Of a stretch of DNA of 49,228 nt, positions 1 to 8,096 are shown in pieces. This DNA comes from Mediterranea massiliensis (GTDB lineage: Bacteria; Bacteroidota; Bacteroidia; Bacteroidales; Bacteroidaceae), in assembly GCA_015060695.1 (NCBI GenBank), contig SUYA01000016.1:1-49228 (forward strand). Direction: 5' to 3'. Positions within the stretch are counted from its first letter, which is position 1, and the number at the start of each line of letters is the position of its first letter. Both the position numbers and the translations under genes were made by a program. The notes beneath the pieces were generated by a model. The model worked only from the letters and a program-made list of their open reading frames with translations. It did not search any database and was not told the DNA's origin.

Positions 1-136
1 AAACCGTCCGCCCTCATTACCTTTCATTTCCTTGCACTTTTGCATTGGAGAGGCTTTCATCATAAGTCATTGAACACCAGTGCCGCCATCATTATTTTCC
101 CTCATTCCTTAGATTTTTCCAGAGATATATTATATT

Positions 137-1147
137 TTAAAAACTCATCCTATATACATCGCTTCCTCCATTCTCTGTAATATGTGTTCCATAAATATAC
201 CCTCCATCGGGAGTTACCGTAATCTTTTCCAAGGAAACTCCGGTTTTCAATACTTCCTTCAGCTTGCCTTTCCAGTCGAATTGCAAAATCAGTGAGCCTT
301 CTTCTTCCGTTATATTACCGTTGTAGAGGCAATATAGGTGTTTTTCTGTTCCGCTCATCGAGACAATCTGTTTCCTTGCATTGGGAAAGTCTAAGTATTT
401 ATTGTCTCGCATTGGGAAGACCCAATCATCTCCCAGCAGAACTCTTTGTTTCAGATTCCCGTCGAGGTCGTACCAACAAAGCAGGTTGACATATAACAGA
501 GCTACGCACACTACATTTTCTTGCTCGTTTACTACCACTTGATTGCTCCTTAAAGAGGCTCGCTCTTCTGAAGTATATATGCTTGGTATTTCCTCATCCT
601 TTAGACATTCACTTGCATTTTGCAAACTCTTTTCCTTTTTATCATATCGGAAAAACGCCCCTTCTTTGTATTCTGTCTCATTTCCATAGATAGCCTCTGC
701 CGTTTCGTTATAATTCCTCATGGCCGGTATAGCCGGCAGATTCTTTATCTTTTGTGCTTTGATTCTTCCTCCATCTCCTACCATTTCTTTCAAGCTCCAA
801 CTGCTTAGGTCAAGCACTCGGTTTTGTTTCTCCATGTTGGGTAATGTAGCTTCAAAAAGTGGAAAAACTAACTCTTCCGGTCCTTCTCCTCTCAGTGTAT
901 ATCCCACCAATGTTGGCGGTATCTCATTGTTATATACTTTCAATACCGTATCGTTGTGGAAGTCTAAGCAATAAAGTTGTTCGTTCTTGGCACAGATGTC
1001 GTAGAACATGCTCAGTCCCTCTTCTTCGGGCAGAAACAATTCACTTTTCATCTGGCTTGTCACTATTAAGTCAACTTCCGTTACATCCTGTTGAGGCTGG
1101 TTGCATGCAATCAGTACCGTAAACACAATAAACAATATTTTCTTCAT
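137..1147 (-). CDS. BF3164-type beta-propeller lipoprotein
   Basis: A 336-residue protein that starts with a lipoprotein signal peptide: the hydrophobic stretch ends in LIAC with Cys15 as the lipid anchor. The rest is rich in short beta strands and resembles the Bacteroidales BF3164/TolB-like six-bladed propeller lipoproteins. Features such as CWYDLDGNLKQRVLL and LILQFDWKGKLKEVLKTGV are typical blade strands ending in a turn. It should be anchored in a membrane facing the periplasm or surface. It is the last complete gene of a minus-strand cluster and sits 83 bp downstream of the NVEALA gene, an association common in Bacteroides. Function is unknown; binding of a peptide or ligand is inference. 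No enzyme motif is seen. Confidence 0.8.
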   Translation of the reverse strand: MKKILFIVFTVLIACNQPQQDVTEVDLIVTSQMKSELFLPEEEGLSMFYDICAKNEQLYCLDFHNDTVLKVYNNEIPPTLVGYTLRGEGPEELVFPLFEATLPNMEKQNRVLDLSSWSLKEMVGDGGRIKAQKIKNLPAIPAMRNYNETAEAIYGNETEYKEGAFFRYDKKEKSLQNASECLKDEEIPSIYTSEERASLRSNQVVVNEQENVVCVALLYVNLLCWYDLDGNLKQRVLLGDDWVFPMRDNKYLDFPNARKQIVSMSGTEKHLYCLYNGNITEEEGSLILQFDWKGKLKEVLKTGVSLEKITVTPDGGYIYGTHITENGGSDVYRMSF

Positions 1148-1230
1148 CAGTAGTATTTGTTAGTAAATCGAGACATCCGGGAAATACATCTTAGATGTCT
1201 CGATAATCTTGTTATTTATCAGTTGTTTTG

Positions 1231-1512
1231 TTATAAATTACACTCACCATCCCTTGTGTAGTTTGTTAAAAAAGTCATAAGGCATTTTCCATTACTATCT
1301 TTGGTCCATTTCAAGGCACCGGTATAATGTTTTACACCAAAAAATGCAGGTCGAGTTCCTGATGGTATTGAAGATTCATCATCTGCCAACGCTTCCACAT
1401 TAGCCAGCATGGTTTCCGACAGTTGCATTTCTTCACATTGTGCTTCGTAAGCACCATAGCCGGCAACGGCTACTACTACAGCCAGCAAAGCTACTTTTAA
1501 AAACTTTTTCAT
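1231..1512 (-). CDS. NVEALA family small secreted protein
   Basis: A 93-residue protein with a basic start (MKKFLK), a hydrophobic segment at about residues 7-21, and the family motif NVEALAD at 38-44. The remainder is about 49 residues with two cysteines (Cys77 and Cys91). This architecture is that of the NVEALA family: export leader, conserved motif, variable Cys-containing tail. The tail may be the mature secreted part, but no processing has been shown here and this is inference. It lies between a DUF3244 gene and a BF3164-type lipoprotein gene on the same strand, so co-expression is likely. No function is established. Confidence 0.85.
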   Translation of the reverse strand: MKKFLKVALLAVVVAVAGYGAYEAQCEEMQLSETMLANVEALADDESSIPSGTRPAFFGVKHYTGALKWTKDSNGKCLMTFLTNYTRDGECNL

Positions 1513-1607
1513 ATTAGTATATATAACATAGATTCCTTTGTTACTATCAGCCTCACAGCCGAGGCGAATCCTTTTCCTCGGCCGGATGCATTGTTGAATA
1601 TAATTTA

Positions 1608-2000
1608 TTATAAGGTGAATTCACCAATCAGTATATTTTCATCGGTAATGATTTCTAATTTATATTGGCCGGTAGCAAGCAGGGAAATATCTATAACGGC
1701 AGTAGCCGGATGGCAGAATTGCTCTGAATATAGCATTTCTTCTGTCGTTTTGTTGTAAATAGTAACTGTCACTTCTGACAAACATTCAGCTATGTCTAAA
1801 CTTATTTTATTATTATATAAATAGGCATAGGATTGTTGTTGACCGATGTCACGAGTTGCACCGCCAGGTCTGTCACCTTTGATAATTTCTCTTTTAGGCT
1901 CTTCTGTCAAAGTAATAACTGTATTTTCCCCCATCCCTTGATTTGCAATGGTTACAGTAACCATTAGGAGGAATGCAAATAAAAATGTGATTTTTTTCAT
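1608..2000 (-). CDS. DUF3244 domain protein
   Basis: A 130-residue secreted protein. Residues 1-19 form a signal peptide ending in IANQG, followed by a low-complexity charged linker and then a small beta-sandwich at about 50-130 (LDIAECLSEVTVTIYNK, then a final QYKLEII..ILIGEFTL strand pair). This matches the DUF3244 family of small Ig-like exported proteins found in Bacteroidales. No catalytic residues are apparent. It is downstream of the TPR regulator gene (135-bp gap) and upstream of the NVEALA gene (95-bp gap), so it belongs to the same putative transcription unit. Role unknown. Confidence 0.75.
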   Translation of the reverse strand: MKKITFLFAFLLMVTVTIANQGMGENTVITLTEEPKREIIKGDRPGGATRDIGQQQSYAYLYNNKISLDIAECLSEVTVTIYNKTTEEMLYSEQFCHPATAVIDISLLATGQYKLEIITDENILIGEFTL

Positions 2001-2135
2001 TGTGATTTTTTTTGATTAAATTAAACATGTTTTCATCGGCAAAATTACAATATTACATTCCCACAACCAAAGAAATGAGTGTATCATTTTAGAGTAAAAG
2101 TGTATCATTTTCGGGTATAAATACTTGTTTTGTAT

Positions 2136-3737
2136 TCATTTGGGAGACATGAGGAATTCTTTTATTATTTTTTGCAATTTACCGGCCTCATAACTTTTAC
2201 CCATTTTTTTTAGTATTTCTTTTTCTATCCGATAGATATTCTGTCGCTGAAAATTCATAATGTGTGCTCTATCTGTAAGTGATAAATCTAGTAACAGCAA
2301 TATGCAAAGATGCTTTTCTTTGATTGATAAATCATATTCCAAACTTAAAGAGTCAATAACTCCTGTTTTGTCAAGATGAATTTGCAAATCTATCCAATCG
2401 GTATCATTCAGTCTATCTTTTACAATTCCGCATTTTTTAAATTGGCAAAGGATGGATGTTATTTTTTGATAAGCAACGATTCCTTCCAGATTCCTCTGTG
2501 CTAATTCTTTTTTTTCTTTTTGCAAACGGTATAATTGTTTGTTTGCGTTGTCTTTTATTATCAGCTGTTTCTTTTTATTTTTTTGATATTGTAGAGAAAA
2601 TATGAATACAACTGCGATAATAAATATCATACTATAATATTTATATTTTGTCTTCATTTCTCTATGTGCTTTTCGTTCATTTTGTACTTTTGAATCTATT
2701 TCTTTAGCTATAAAATCAGTCTTTTGTGATGAAAGTCTCAAACTATCTTTGTAGGCAGAGTATAGGCGTTCCATTTTGATAGACATGCCGCTATCACCTT
2801 TAATCAAAGCAATATCTGCCAAACGCATATAAGCATTATATTTGTCACTTAATTCAGAAGATTTTAAAGCCTCGCTAAAATAACAAAAAGCAGAATCATA
2901 TTTTGATAGTTTGTAATATGCTTCACCAGACAATATGAAACTTCTATAATATTGCCAATAATTCTTTTTAATAGCGAGATGGAGCTTTGCATATTTTAAG
3001 CAATTTTCTCCTTTTCCTGTGAGACTATATAATACGCACAAGGCATCTGCTACTTGCAGTAGTATCTGTTCTTGTTTGAAAGAATTAAGCATAGTTGTTG
3101 CTTCTAATAATATCTGCTCGGCTTCCAGATATTTCTTCTGATACACTTTTATTTCTCCTTGCATAGCTAACGATTCAATCCATAGACTTGTGTCATTTTG
3201 TGATTTTGCAATATTTTCTGCATGATAGAATGTGCTATCGGCTTTCTCATATAATTGTTGAGCGTAATATAAATGCCCCATATTGCCATATATTCGTCCT
3301 CTTAAAAAATCGTTACCGTTTTTTTCGGTCAGATGTAGAGCTTTCAAGTAAGCATCGAGCGAAAGCGATTGTTGGTTTTGGTCCCGATAAACACTGCCTA
3401 AATAGAAGTAGGCCAGAGCTTGCATCTGAGTGTCATCAGTGCGATTGTAGTGGTTGACGGCAAAGCGAATGAGCGAATCGTCTTGTTGCAGATAATTTTT
3501 ATCACGTGCTTGTGTCAATAGCAAGGCATAGTATGCTTGCTCAGATTCGATAGATAAGTCATCGGCAGAAACTGATTCTAATAGAGTTAAAGCACTATCA
3601 GGATGCAATTCCATCAGTGCCTCGGCTCTCTCTAACGTGGCATGCAGGGATTTTTGTTCGTTGCAGGCTGTGCAAAGCAATGCAACAACTGCAACATACA
3701 GGTAGCAGATTCTCTCTTTCAAATAAGTTTTGTACAT
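2136..3737 (-). CDS. TPR lipoprotein-like transmembrane regulator
   Basis: A 533-residue protein. The N terminus has a hydrophobic stretch with a lipobox-like LCTAC (Cys25), followed by tetratricopeptide repeats over about residues 30-330 (for example HPDSALTLLESV, QALAYFYLGSVYRDQ, RGRIYGNMGHLYYAQ). A single transmembrane helix lies at about 364-381, then a lysine-rich coiled coil. The C-terminal region (about 430-530) is all-helical and ends in a possible winged-helix segment (LSLTDRAHIMNFQRQNIYRI). This layout matches Bacteroidales membrane regulators with a periplasmic TPR sensor and cytoplasmic DNA-binding tail. It is the first gene of the NVEALA cluster and may control it; both the DNA-binding role and the target are inference. 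Confidence 0.75.
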   Translation of the reverse strand: MYKTYLKERICYLYVAVVALLCTACNEQKSLHATLERAEALMELHPDSALTLLESVSADDLSIESEQAYYALLLTQARDKNYLQQDDSLIRFAVNHYNRTDDTQMQALAYFYLGSVYRDQNQQSLSLDAYLKALHLTEKNGNDFLRGRIYGNMGHLYYAQQLYEKADSTFYHAENIAKSQNDTSLWIESLAMQGEIKVYQKKYLEAEQILLEATTMLNSFKQEQILLQVADALCVLYSLTGKGENCLKYAKLHLAIKKNYWQYYRSFILSGEAYYKLSKYDSAFCYFSEALKSSELSDKYNAYMRLADIALIKGDSGMSIKMERLYSAYKDSLRLSSQKTDFIAKEIDSKVQNERKAHREMKTKYKYYSMIFIIAVVFIFSLQYQKNKKKQLIIKDNANKQLYRLQKEKKELAQRNLEGIVAYQKITSILCQFKKCGIVKDRLNDTDWIDLQIHLDKTGVIDSLSLEYDLSIKEKHLCILLLLDLSLTDRAHIMNFQRQNIYRIEKEILKKMGKSYEAGKLQKIIKEFLMSPK

Positions 3738-3757
3738 ATTGTCCGGTTTTGTGTGTG

Positions 3758-3765
3758 CAAATTTA
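3758..3765 (-). promoter_or_regulatory. Possible -7 box for the TPR/NVEALA cluster
   Basis: The minus strand reads TAAATTTG, a full match to the Bacteroides -7 consensus TAnnTTTG, 20 bp before the TPR regulator start. I see no TTTG at the expected 19-20 nt spacing, so only half of the promoter is supported. Confidence 0.4.
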
Positions 3766-3883
3766 CGAAAAAATATAACGGGTAGGGGTACAAAAATCGG
3801 TCAATATAGATATAATAATTCGTCAAACTGAGCCGTTTGGCCTGTTAAAGTAACTTCGCAAAGTTCTATTCACACAATAGACG

Positions 3884-3915
3884 TTTGCTTAATAGGCCGA
3901 AATGCCTTATCTTTG
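3884..3915 (+). promoter_or_regulatory. argF' promoter
   Basis: TTTG at 3884-3887 and TATCTTTG at 3908-3915 are separated by 20 nt, a full match to the Bacteroides sigma-ABfr promoter. Transcription would start near 3922. A perfect 6-bp inverted repeat, TCTATT-5 nt-AATAGA at 3865-3881, lies just upstream and could be an operator. Confidence 0.8.
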
Positions 3916-3949
3916 TCGCATTGATAACCAAACTTATGCAATACCTGTT

Positions 3950-4912
3950 ATGAAAACTTATACCAACGTCATGGACTTGGGCAACTTGAAGCAAGCCCTT
4001 GCCGAAGCATTCGAGATTAAGCAAGACCGTTATAAATTTGAGGCTTTGGGACGCCATAAGACCTGTCTGCTCATTTTCTTTAACAACAGTCTGCGCACCC
4101 GACTCTCTACCCAAAAGGCCGCCCGTAACTTGGGGATGGATGTCATTGTATTAGACGTCAATCAGGGGGCTTGGAAATTAGAAACAGAGCGTGGAGTGAT
4201 TATGGACGGTGACAAGAGCGAACACCTGCTGGAGGCCATTCCCGTGATGGCCAGCTATTGCGACATTATCGGGGTGCGCTCGTTTGCACGTTTCGAAAGT
4301 CGTGAGGACGATTACACCGAGAAAATCCTGAATCAATTCATTCAATATTCGGGCAAGCCTGTCTTTTCTATGGAGGCTGCTACCGGCCATCCCTTGCAAG
4401 CATTTGCCGACTTGATTACCATCGAGGAGTATAAGAAGAGTGAACGCCCCAAAGTGGTGCTGACATGGGCACCCCATCCCAAAGCATTGCCCCAAGCTGT
4501 GCCCAACTCGTTTGCCGACTTCATGAACGAGGCCGATGTAGAGTTTGTCATTACCCACCCCCAAGGCTATGAACTCGACCCGAAATTTGTGCGCGGAGCA
4601 AGGGTGGAATACGACCAACGGAAAGCCTTCGAAGGGGCCGACTTCATCTATGCCAAGAATTGGGCCTGTCCCGGTGTTACCTTGCCGGAAAAGTATGGAC
4701 AAATCTTGTCGAAAGATATGAATTGGACGGTGGATGCCGAACACATGTCGTGGACAAACAATGCCTGCTTTATGCACTGTCTGCCTGTGCGCCGCAATAT
4801 GATTGTGACCGACGAGGTGATTGAAGCACCTACGTCGTTGGTGATTCCCGAAGCTGCCAACCGCGAAATATCGGCTACTGTGGTCTTGAAGCGGATGCTA
4901 CAAGACCTTTAA
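3950..4912 (+). CDS. argF': N-acylornithine (succinyl-type) carbamoyltransferase
   Basis: A 320-residue cytoplasmic transcarbamylase that carbamoylates an N-acylated ornithine in Bacteroidetes arginine synthesis. The carbamoyl-phosphate loop SLRTR is at residues 47-51, and HPLQ and HCLPVRRN complete the family signature. The whole length aligns with the Bacteroides fragilis enzyme I know as N-succinylornithine transcarbamylase. The open frame extends upstream to an ATG at 3902, but the promoter at 3884-3915 lies across that extension, so ATG 3950 is the start. The loop position that is Pro90 in the B. fragilis enzyme is Ser90 here (GDKSEH), so the acyl group used (succinyl or acetyl) is not certain. 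The rhodanese gene converges on it with a 3-bp gap. Confidence 0.9.
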   Translation: MKTYTNVMDLGNLKQALAEAFEIKQDRYKFEALGRHKTCLLIFFNNSLRTRLSTQKAARNLGMDVIVLDVNQGAWKLETERGVIMDGDKSEHLLEAIPVMASYCDIIGVRSFARFESREDDYTEKILNQFIQYSGKPVFSMEAATGHPLQAFADLITIEEYKKSERPKVVLTWAPHPKALPQAVPNSFADFMNEADVEFVITHPQGYELDPKFVRGARVEYDQRKAFEGADFIYAKNWACPGVTLPEKYGQILSKDMNWTVDAEHMSWTNNACFMHCLPVRRNMIVTDEVIEAPTSLVIPEAANREISATVVLKRMLQDL

Positions 4913-4915
4913 GCC

Positions 4916-5299
4916 TTATTCCTCTACCGGCATACCGGCTGCCTGCCAACCATTGATGCCGCTGCCCAGCTCTACCACCTTATATCCTTTTTGGGTGAGC
5001 AGGGTAGCGGCTTTCTTACTGCGGCGACCGCTGCGGCAATAAAGGGCGACGGGGTGCGACTTGTCCAACAGCGAGTCGGCCATCTCGGCAAATGCATCGT
5101 TCTGCACGTTGATGTTTAGGCTGCCGGCTATGTGTCCTTCGCTGTATTCGGCAGGGGTACGCACATCGAGGCGTTGCACTTCGGGTTGCGCTATGACGGT
5201 GGCAAACTCTTCGGGCGTTACCGATTGGAACGGCACTTTCTGTTGACACGCACAAAGGGTGGCAAACAGTAGGGAGGTTATTAGTAAAATGGTTTTCAT
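4916..5299 (-). CDS. Rhodanese-like lipoprotein
   Basis: A 127-residue single-domain rhodanese. The start at 5299 (MKTILLI) gives a clean lipoprotein signal peptide with lipobox LCAC and Cys18; the open frame runs further upstream but into the preceding gene. The active-site loop CRSGRRS begins at Cys88, and the LDVRTPAEYSEGHI motif of rhodaneses is at 44-57. It would sit in the periplasm or outer membrane and carry a persulfide on Cys88; the acceptor is unknown. It is the last gene of the PASTA-rluA-ddl-acyltransferase-nigD operon, 4 bp after the NigD-like gene. Confidence 0.85.
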   Translation of the reverse strand: MKTILLITSLLFATLCACQQKVPFQSVTPEEFATVIAQPEVQRLDVRTPAEYSEGHIAGSLNINVQNDAFAEMADSLLDKSHPVALYCRSGRRSKKAATLLTQKGYKVVELGSGINGWQAAGMPVEE

Positions 5300-5303
5300 A
5301 CGT

Positions 5304-5963
5304 TTAGTGGGGGATGTACTCAAATTCATAACTCTTTGTCTCACCGCTGTAGGTCAGCAGGCTGAATGTAAGGTGTAGCAGGTCGATGCCTTCGGTGCAG
5401 TAGTGACGCAAGGGGATGGAGGCATAGACCCGTTGGGTGTAGGCACGTACATCTTCCTGCTCGTCGTGAAACAGGCTGATTCGCACGCTCTTGGTACCAT
5501 TATCTCGGTTGGTTTCCACCTCTTCTTCTACGAAATGAAAAAGTTGCTTTCCGGTTTGTGCCTTTACTTCCAACATCAGGTTCAGGTAATCCCATCCCAT
5601 CCAGATGCTCAACACATCGGCCGGATCTTTGCTGATGCCCTCGGTAAACTTGTCGGGCGCTTGTGGCAGGGGAGAGACGGCTCTTACGGCCTTGTAGAGA
5701 ATTACCCCTTCGGCCGTCTGCTCGTAGTTGCAGGCAATGCGCACCACTGTGTCCTTCTTCAGCCCCAATCCGGCTCCATCCTTAATCACTTCGTGCTTCT
5801 GTCCGTCATCGGTAACAATGGTGGTCAAGGTGCCTTGGGCATTGGAAGTGGCAGTCAGGAACTCTAACTTGACGTCCGGATAGCGATAATCCTCTTCTCC
5901 GCAGGCCATGCACACCACCGCCGGCAGCAAGATGCTTAGGTATATGTACAGCAGTCGCTTCAT
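5304..5963 (-). CDS. NigD-like lipoprotein
   Basis: A 219-residue lipoprotein (CMAC lipobox, Cys21). After the signal peptide it has an OB-like N-terminal region (about 25-90, with LTTIVTDDGQKHEV and KKDTVVRIACNYEQ) and a C-terminal beta domain (about 110-219, with SIWMGWDYLNLMLEVKA). This two-part layout is that of the NigD-like family, named from a Bacteroides bacteriocin region but widespread as chromosomal lipoproteins without known function. It lies 2 bp after the acyltransferase gene and 4 bp before the rhodanese gene, so all three are likely co-translated. Confidence 0.75.
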   Translation of the reverse strand: MKRLLYIYLSILLPAVVCMACGEEDYRYPDVKLEFLTATSNAQGTLTTIVTDDGQKHEVIKDGAGLGLKKDTVVRIACNYEQTAEGVILYKAVRAVSPLPQAPDKFTEGISKDPADVLSIWMGWDYLNLMLEVKAQTGKQLFHFVEEEVETNRDNGTKSVRISLFHDEQEDVRAYTQRVYASIPLRHYCTEGIDLLHLTFSLLTYSGETKSYEFEYIPH

Positions 5964-5965
5964 GA

Positions 5966-7111
5966 TTATGCTTCTTGGGCAGCCAAGTGATTCTTTAACG
6001 GATTGGCATACATCTCCAGCAATTTGGTGCGGAGAAAGGCTTCATCCTTATCGGGCAGTTGGATGCGCCCGATTTGTTGCTCCAGATAGCCTTGGAATTG
6101 CTTTTTATCTGTTTCGCTATAGTGCTGCGCATAAGTGTCTGTTTCGGCCAACAGATCGGCTGCCACGTAGTTATTGGGATACATCTTGTAGTTGGCGTGT
6201 ATGCCCTTGTCTATCAACGCCGATATGCGGGTGAAAAGTTCCTGCTTGGGCAGGCTGCGATCCAGTTGTGCCAAAGCCTCGTCGATGCAGGCAGCCGGTT
6301 GGAAGTGTACCCGTCCTTTATAGCCGAAAAGTCCGGTTTGCATGTTCAGCAGGTCGTCGGCCTGCGATTTCTTGAAGCCTTCGATGTCGCGCTTTTGCTG
6401 GAACTCTTGCGCCTTCAGGTAGTCGCAAGGGTCGTATTCGTAACTGATGGCCAACGGCACTATGTGGAGTGCCGTCAGACGCTCTATGACATCGCCTGTA
6501 CCACCCATGGCCATCATCTTCAAGATGCTGTCTTGTGTGCGGTCGTTGCTATCCTTGGCGCGGCCTTCGCGTTGAGCAATCCAGATAGATTGCTTCTTTT
6601 CGCCGATGGCATGGTGCATGTAGCGCGACATGCGTGCCGATGACTCTAACATCTGACGCATGGTAAGGGCGCGTTGTACAATGAACGATTTGTTGACACG
6701 CACTAACTTCTTTATCCAAGGATAGATGAGTAGGTTGTCGCCAATGGCTATTTCTACCGTATCCATACCGGCCTCTACCAGTAGCACATCGAGGAAGCCT
6801 GAGTCGAGGATGATGTCGCGGTGGTTGGAGATGTAGGTGTAGGCTTTCTGCTTGTCGGGCAGGGCATCGTGACACAAGGTTACTCCTTGGGTGGCTTTCT
6901 GCATAATGTCCTTCAGCAGGGTGTAGCAGAAAGCCTTTTGAAACTCCAACTTCGTGTGGCATCCACGCATCTTGTGGGCAATGGCTTCGAACGGTACTCC
7001 CGGCATTACGGCCGCTACTACTTGCTGAAACATGGGGTCACTCAACAACTCCTCGTATATCTGAGGAAGTTCCTCGTCGTGATAAGGGCGGATTTCGTCA
7101 AACTCAGTCAT
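5966..7111 (-). CDS. PlsC-like glycerolipid acyltransferase
   Basis: A 381-residue protein related to 1-acyl-glycerol-3-phosphate acyltransferases. The catalytic block is SNHRDIILD at residues 95-103, with His97. A block corresponding to the family's EG(T/S)R motif is REGRAKD at 181-187, and FIVQR at 143-147 matches the region before it. The acidic partner lies at His+2 (Asp99) or His+6 (Asp103) rather than at the canonical His+5 of HX4D. It lacks an obvious transmembrane segment, so peripheral membrane association is likely. Phospholipid or other envelope lipid acylation is inferred from the family. It sits between ddl (10-bp gap) and the NigD-like gene (2-bp gap). Confidence 0.7.
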   Translation of the reverse strand: MTEFDEIRPYHDEELPQIYEELLSDPMFQQVVAAVMPGVPFEAIAHKMRGCHTKLEFQKAFCYTLLKDIMQKATQGVTLCHDALPDKQKAYTYISNHRDIILDSGFLDVLLVEAGMDTVEIAIGDNLLIYPWIKKLVRVNKSFIVQRALTMRQMLESSARMSRYMHHAIGEKKQSIWIAQREGRAKDSNDRTQDSILKMMAMGGTGDVIERLTALHIVPLAISYEYDPCDYLKAQEFQQKRDIEGFKKSQADDLLNMQTGLFGYKGRVHFQPAACIDEALAQLDRSLPKQELFTRISALIDKGIHANYKMYPNNYVAADLLAETDTYAQHYSETDKKQFQGYLEQQIGRIQLPDKDEAFLRTKLLEMYANPLKNHLAAQEA

Positions 7112-7121
7112 ATCTCTTTGT

Positions 7122-8096
7122 TTAAAATTTGTTCTCTATTATCTCTGTCATTACATCCTTGATGTCAAGTCCGGCCGCACGTACCTGTTGTGGAATGAAA
7201 CTGGTGGCAGTCATACCGGGGGTGGTGTTTACCTCCAGCAGGTTTATCTTCTCGCCGGCGGTGATGAAGTAGTCGATGCGGATAATGCCTTGCGCACCGA
7301 TGATGTCGTAGATGGCCGAGGTGAGTTGTTGTACGCGGTCGCGCAAACCGTCGGGGATGCGTGCCGGGGTAATTTCGTCCGACTCGCCTTTGTATTTGGC
7401 TTCATAGTCGAAGTACTCGTTGTGCGACACTACTTCGGTGATGGGAAATACCACGCTCTTTTCTTTCGTCTTGTAGCATCCGCAGGTAATCTCCATGCCG
7501 TCCAAAAAGGCCTCGATAACCACCTCTTCGGCTTCGGCAAAGGCCTTGGCAATGGCCGGCTGAATCTCCTCTTTCTTCTTTACCTTGGTTACACCGAAGC
7601 TGCTACCGCCCAAACCGGGTTTTACGAAGCAGGGCAAGCCTACGGTTTCGATAACGGTGTCGTCGCTCACCGTTTGTCCTTGGCGGAGCATCATCGACTC
7701 GGCAATGCGTACACCAAACGCTTTCAGGTACTGGTTGCAGGCAAACTTGTTGTAGGTCAGGGCTGCTGCAAACACGCCACAGCACGAGTAGGGCAGTTGC
7801 AGCATGTCGAAGTAGCCTTGCAGGCGACCGTCTTCGCCGGGAGTGCCGTGGATGGTAATGTAGGCAAAGTCGAACTTTACCTTTTCGCCGTCGAGCATAA
7901 AGCTGAAGTCGTTGCGGTCTATGGGTATGTGTTGTTCGTCGGGCAGTTGTACATACCAGTCGAGACCGTGCATCACAACGATGTACAGTGTGTAGCGTTC
8001 TTTGTCGATGAACGAGTAGATGCCCTGTGCGCTGCGCAGGGATACTTCGTATTCGGAGGTGTCGCCTCCGCAAACTATGGCAATGATTCTTTTCAT
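7122..8096 (-). CDS. ddl: D-alanine--D-alanine ligase
   Basis: A 324-residue ATP-grasp ligase that joins two D-Ala molecules for the peptidoglycan stem. It shows the N-terminal motif IAIVCGGDTSEYEVSL, the HGTPGEDG loop, the glycine-rich GGSSFGV ATP loop, and the C-terminal NTTPGMTATS magnesium and substrate site. Length is normal for the family. Its ATG overlaps the TGA of the upstream rluA-type gene (TCAT on the plus strand at 8093-8096), which points to translational coupling. The operon also carries a PASTA protein, so cell-wall precursor supply and wall sensing are encoded together. Confidence 0.95.
   Translation of the reverse strand: MKRIIAIVCGGDTSEYEVSLRSAQGIYSFIDKERYTLYIVVMHGLDWYVQLPDEQHIPIDRNDFSFMLDGEKVKFDFAYITIHGTPGEDGRLQGYFDMLQLPYSCCGVFAAALTYNKFACNQYLKAFGVRIAESMMLRQGQTVSDDTVIETVGLPCFVKPGLGGSSFGVTKVKKKEEIQPAIAKAFAEAEEVVIEAFLDGMEITCGCYKTKEKSVVFPITEVVSHNEYFDYEAKYKGESDEITPARIPDGLRDRVQQLTSAIYDIIGAQGIIRIDYFITAGEKINLLEVNTTPGMTATSFIPQQVRAAGLDIKDVMTEIIENKF

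Noticed and set aside
1..63. A minus-strand frame beginning ATG ATG at 63 and open to the window edge (MMKASPMQKCKEMKG)
   Set aside because: Only 21 codons are visible and no family is recognised, so a gene cannot be supported.
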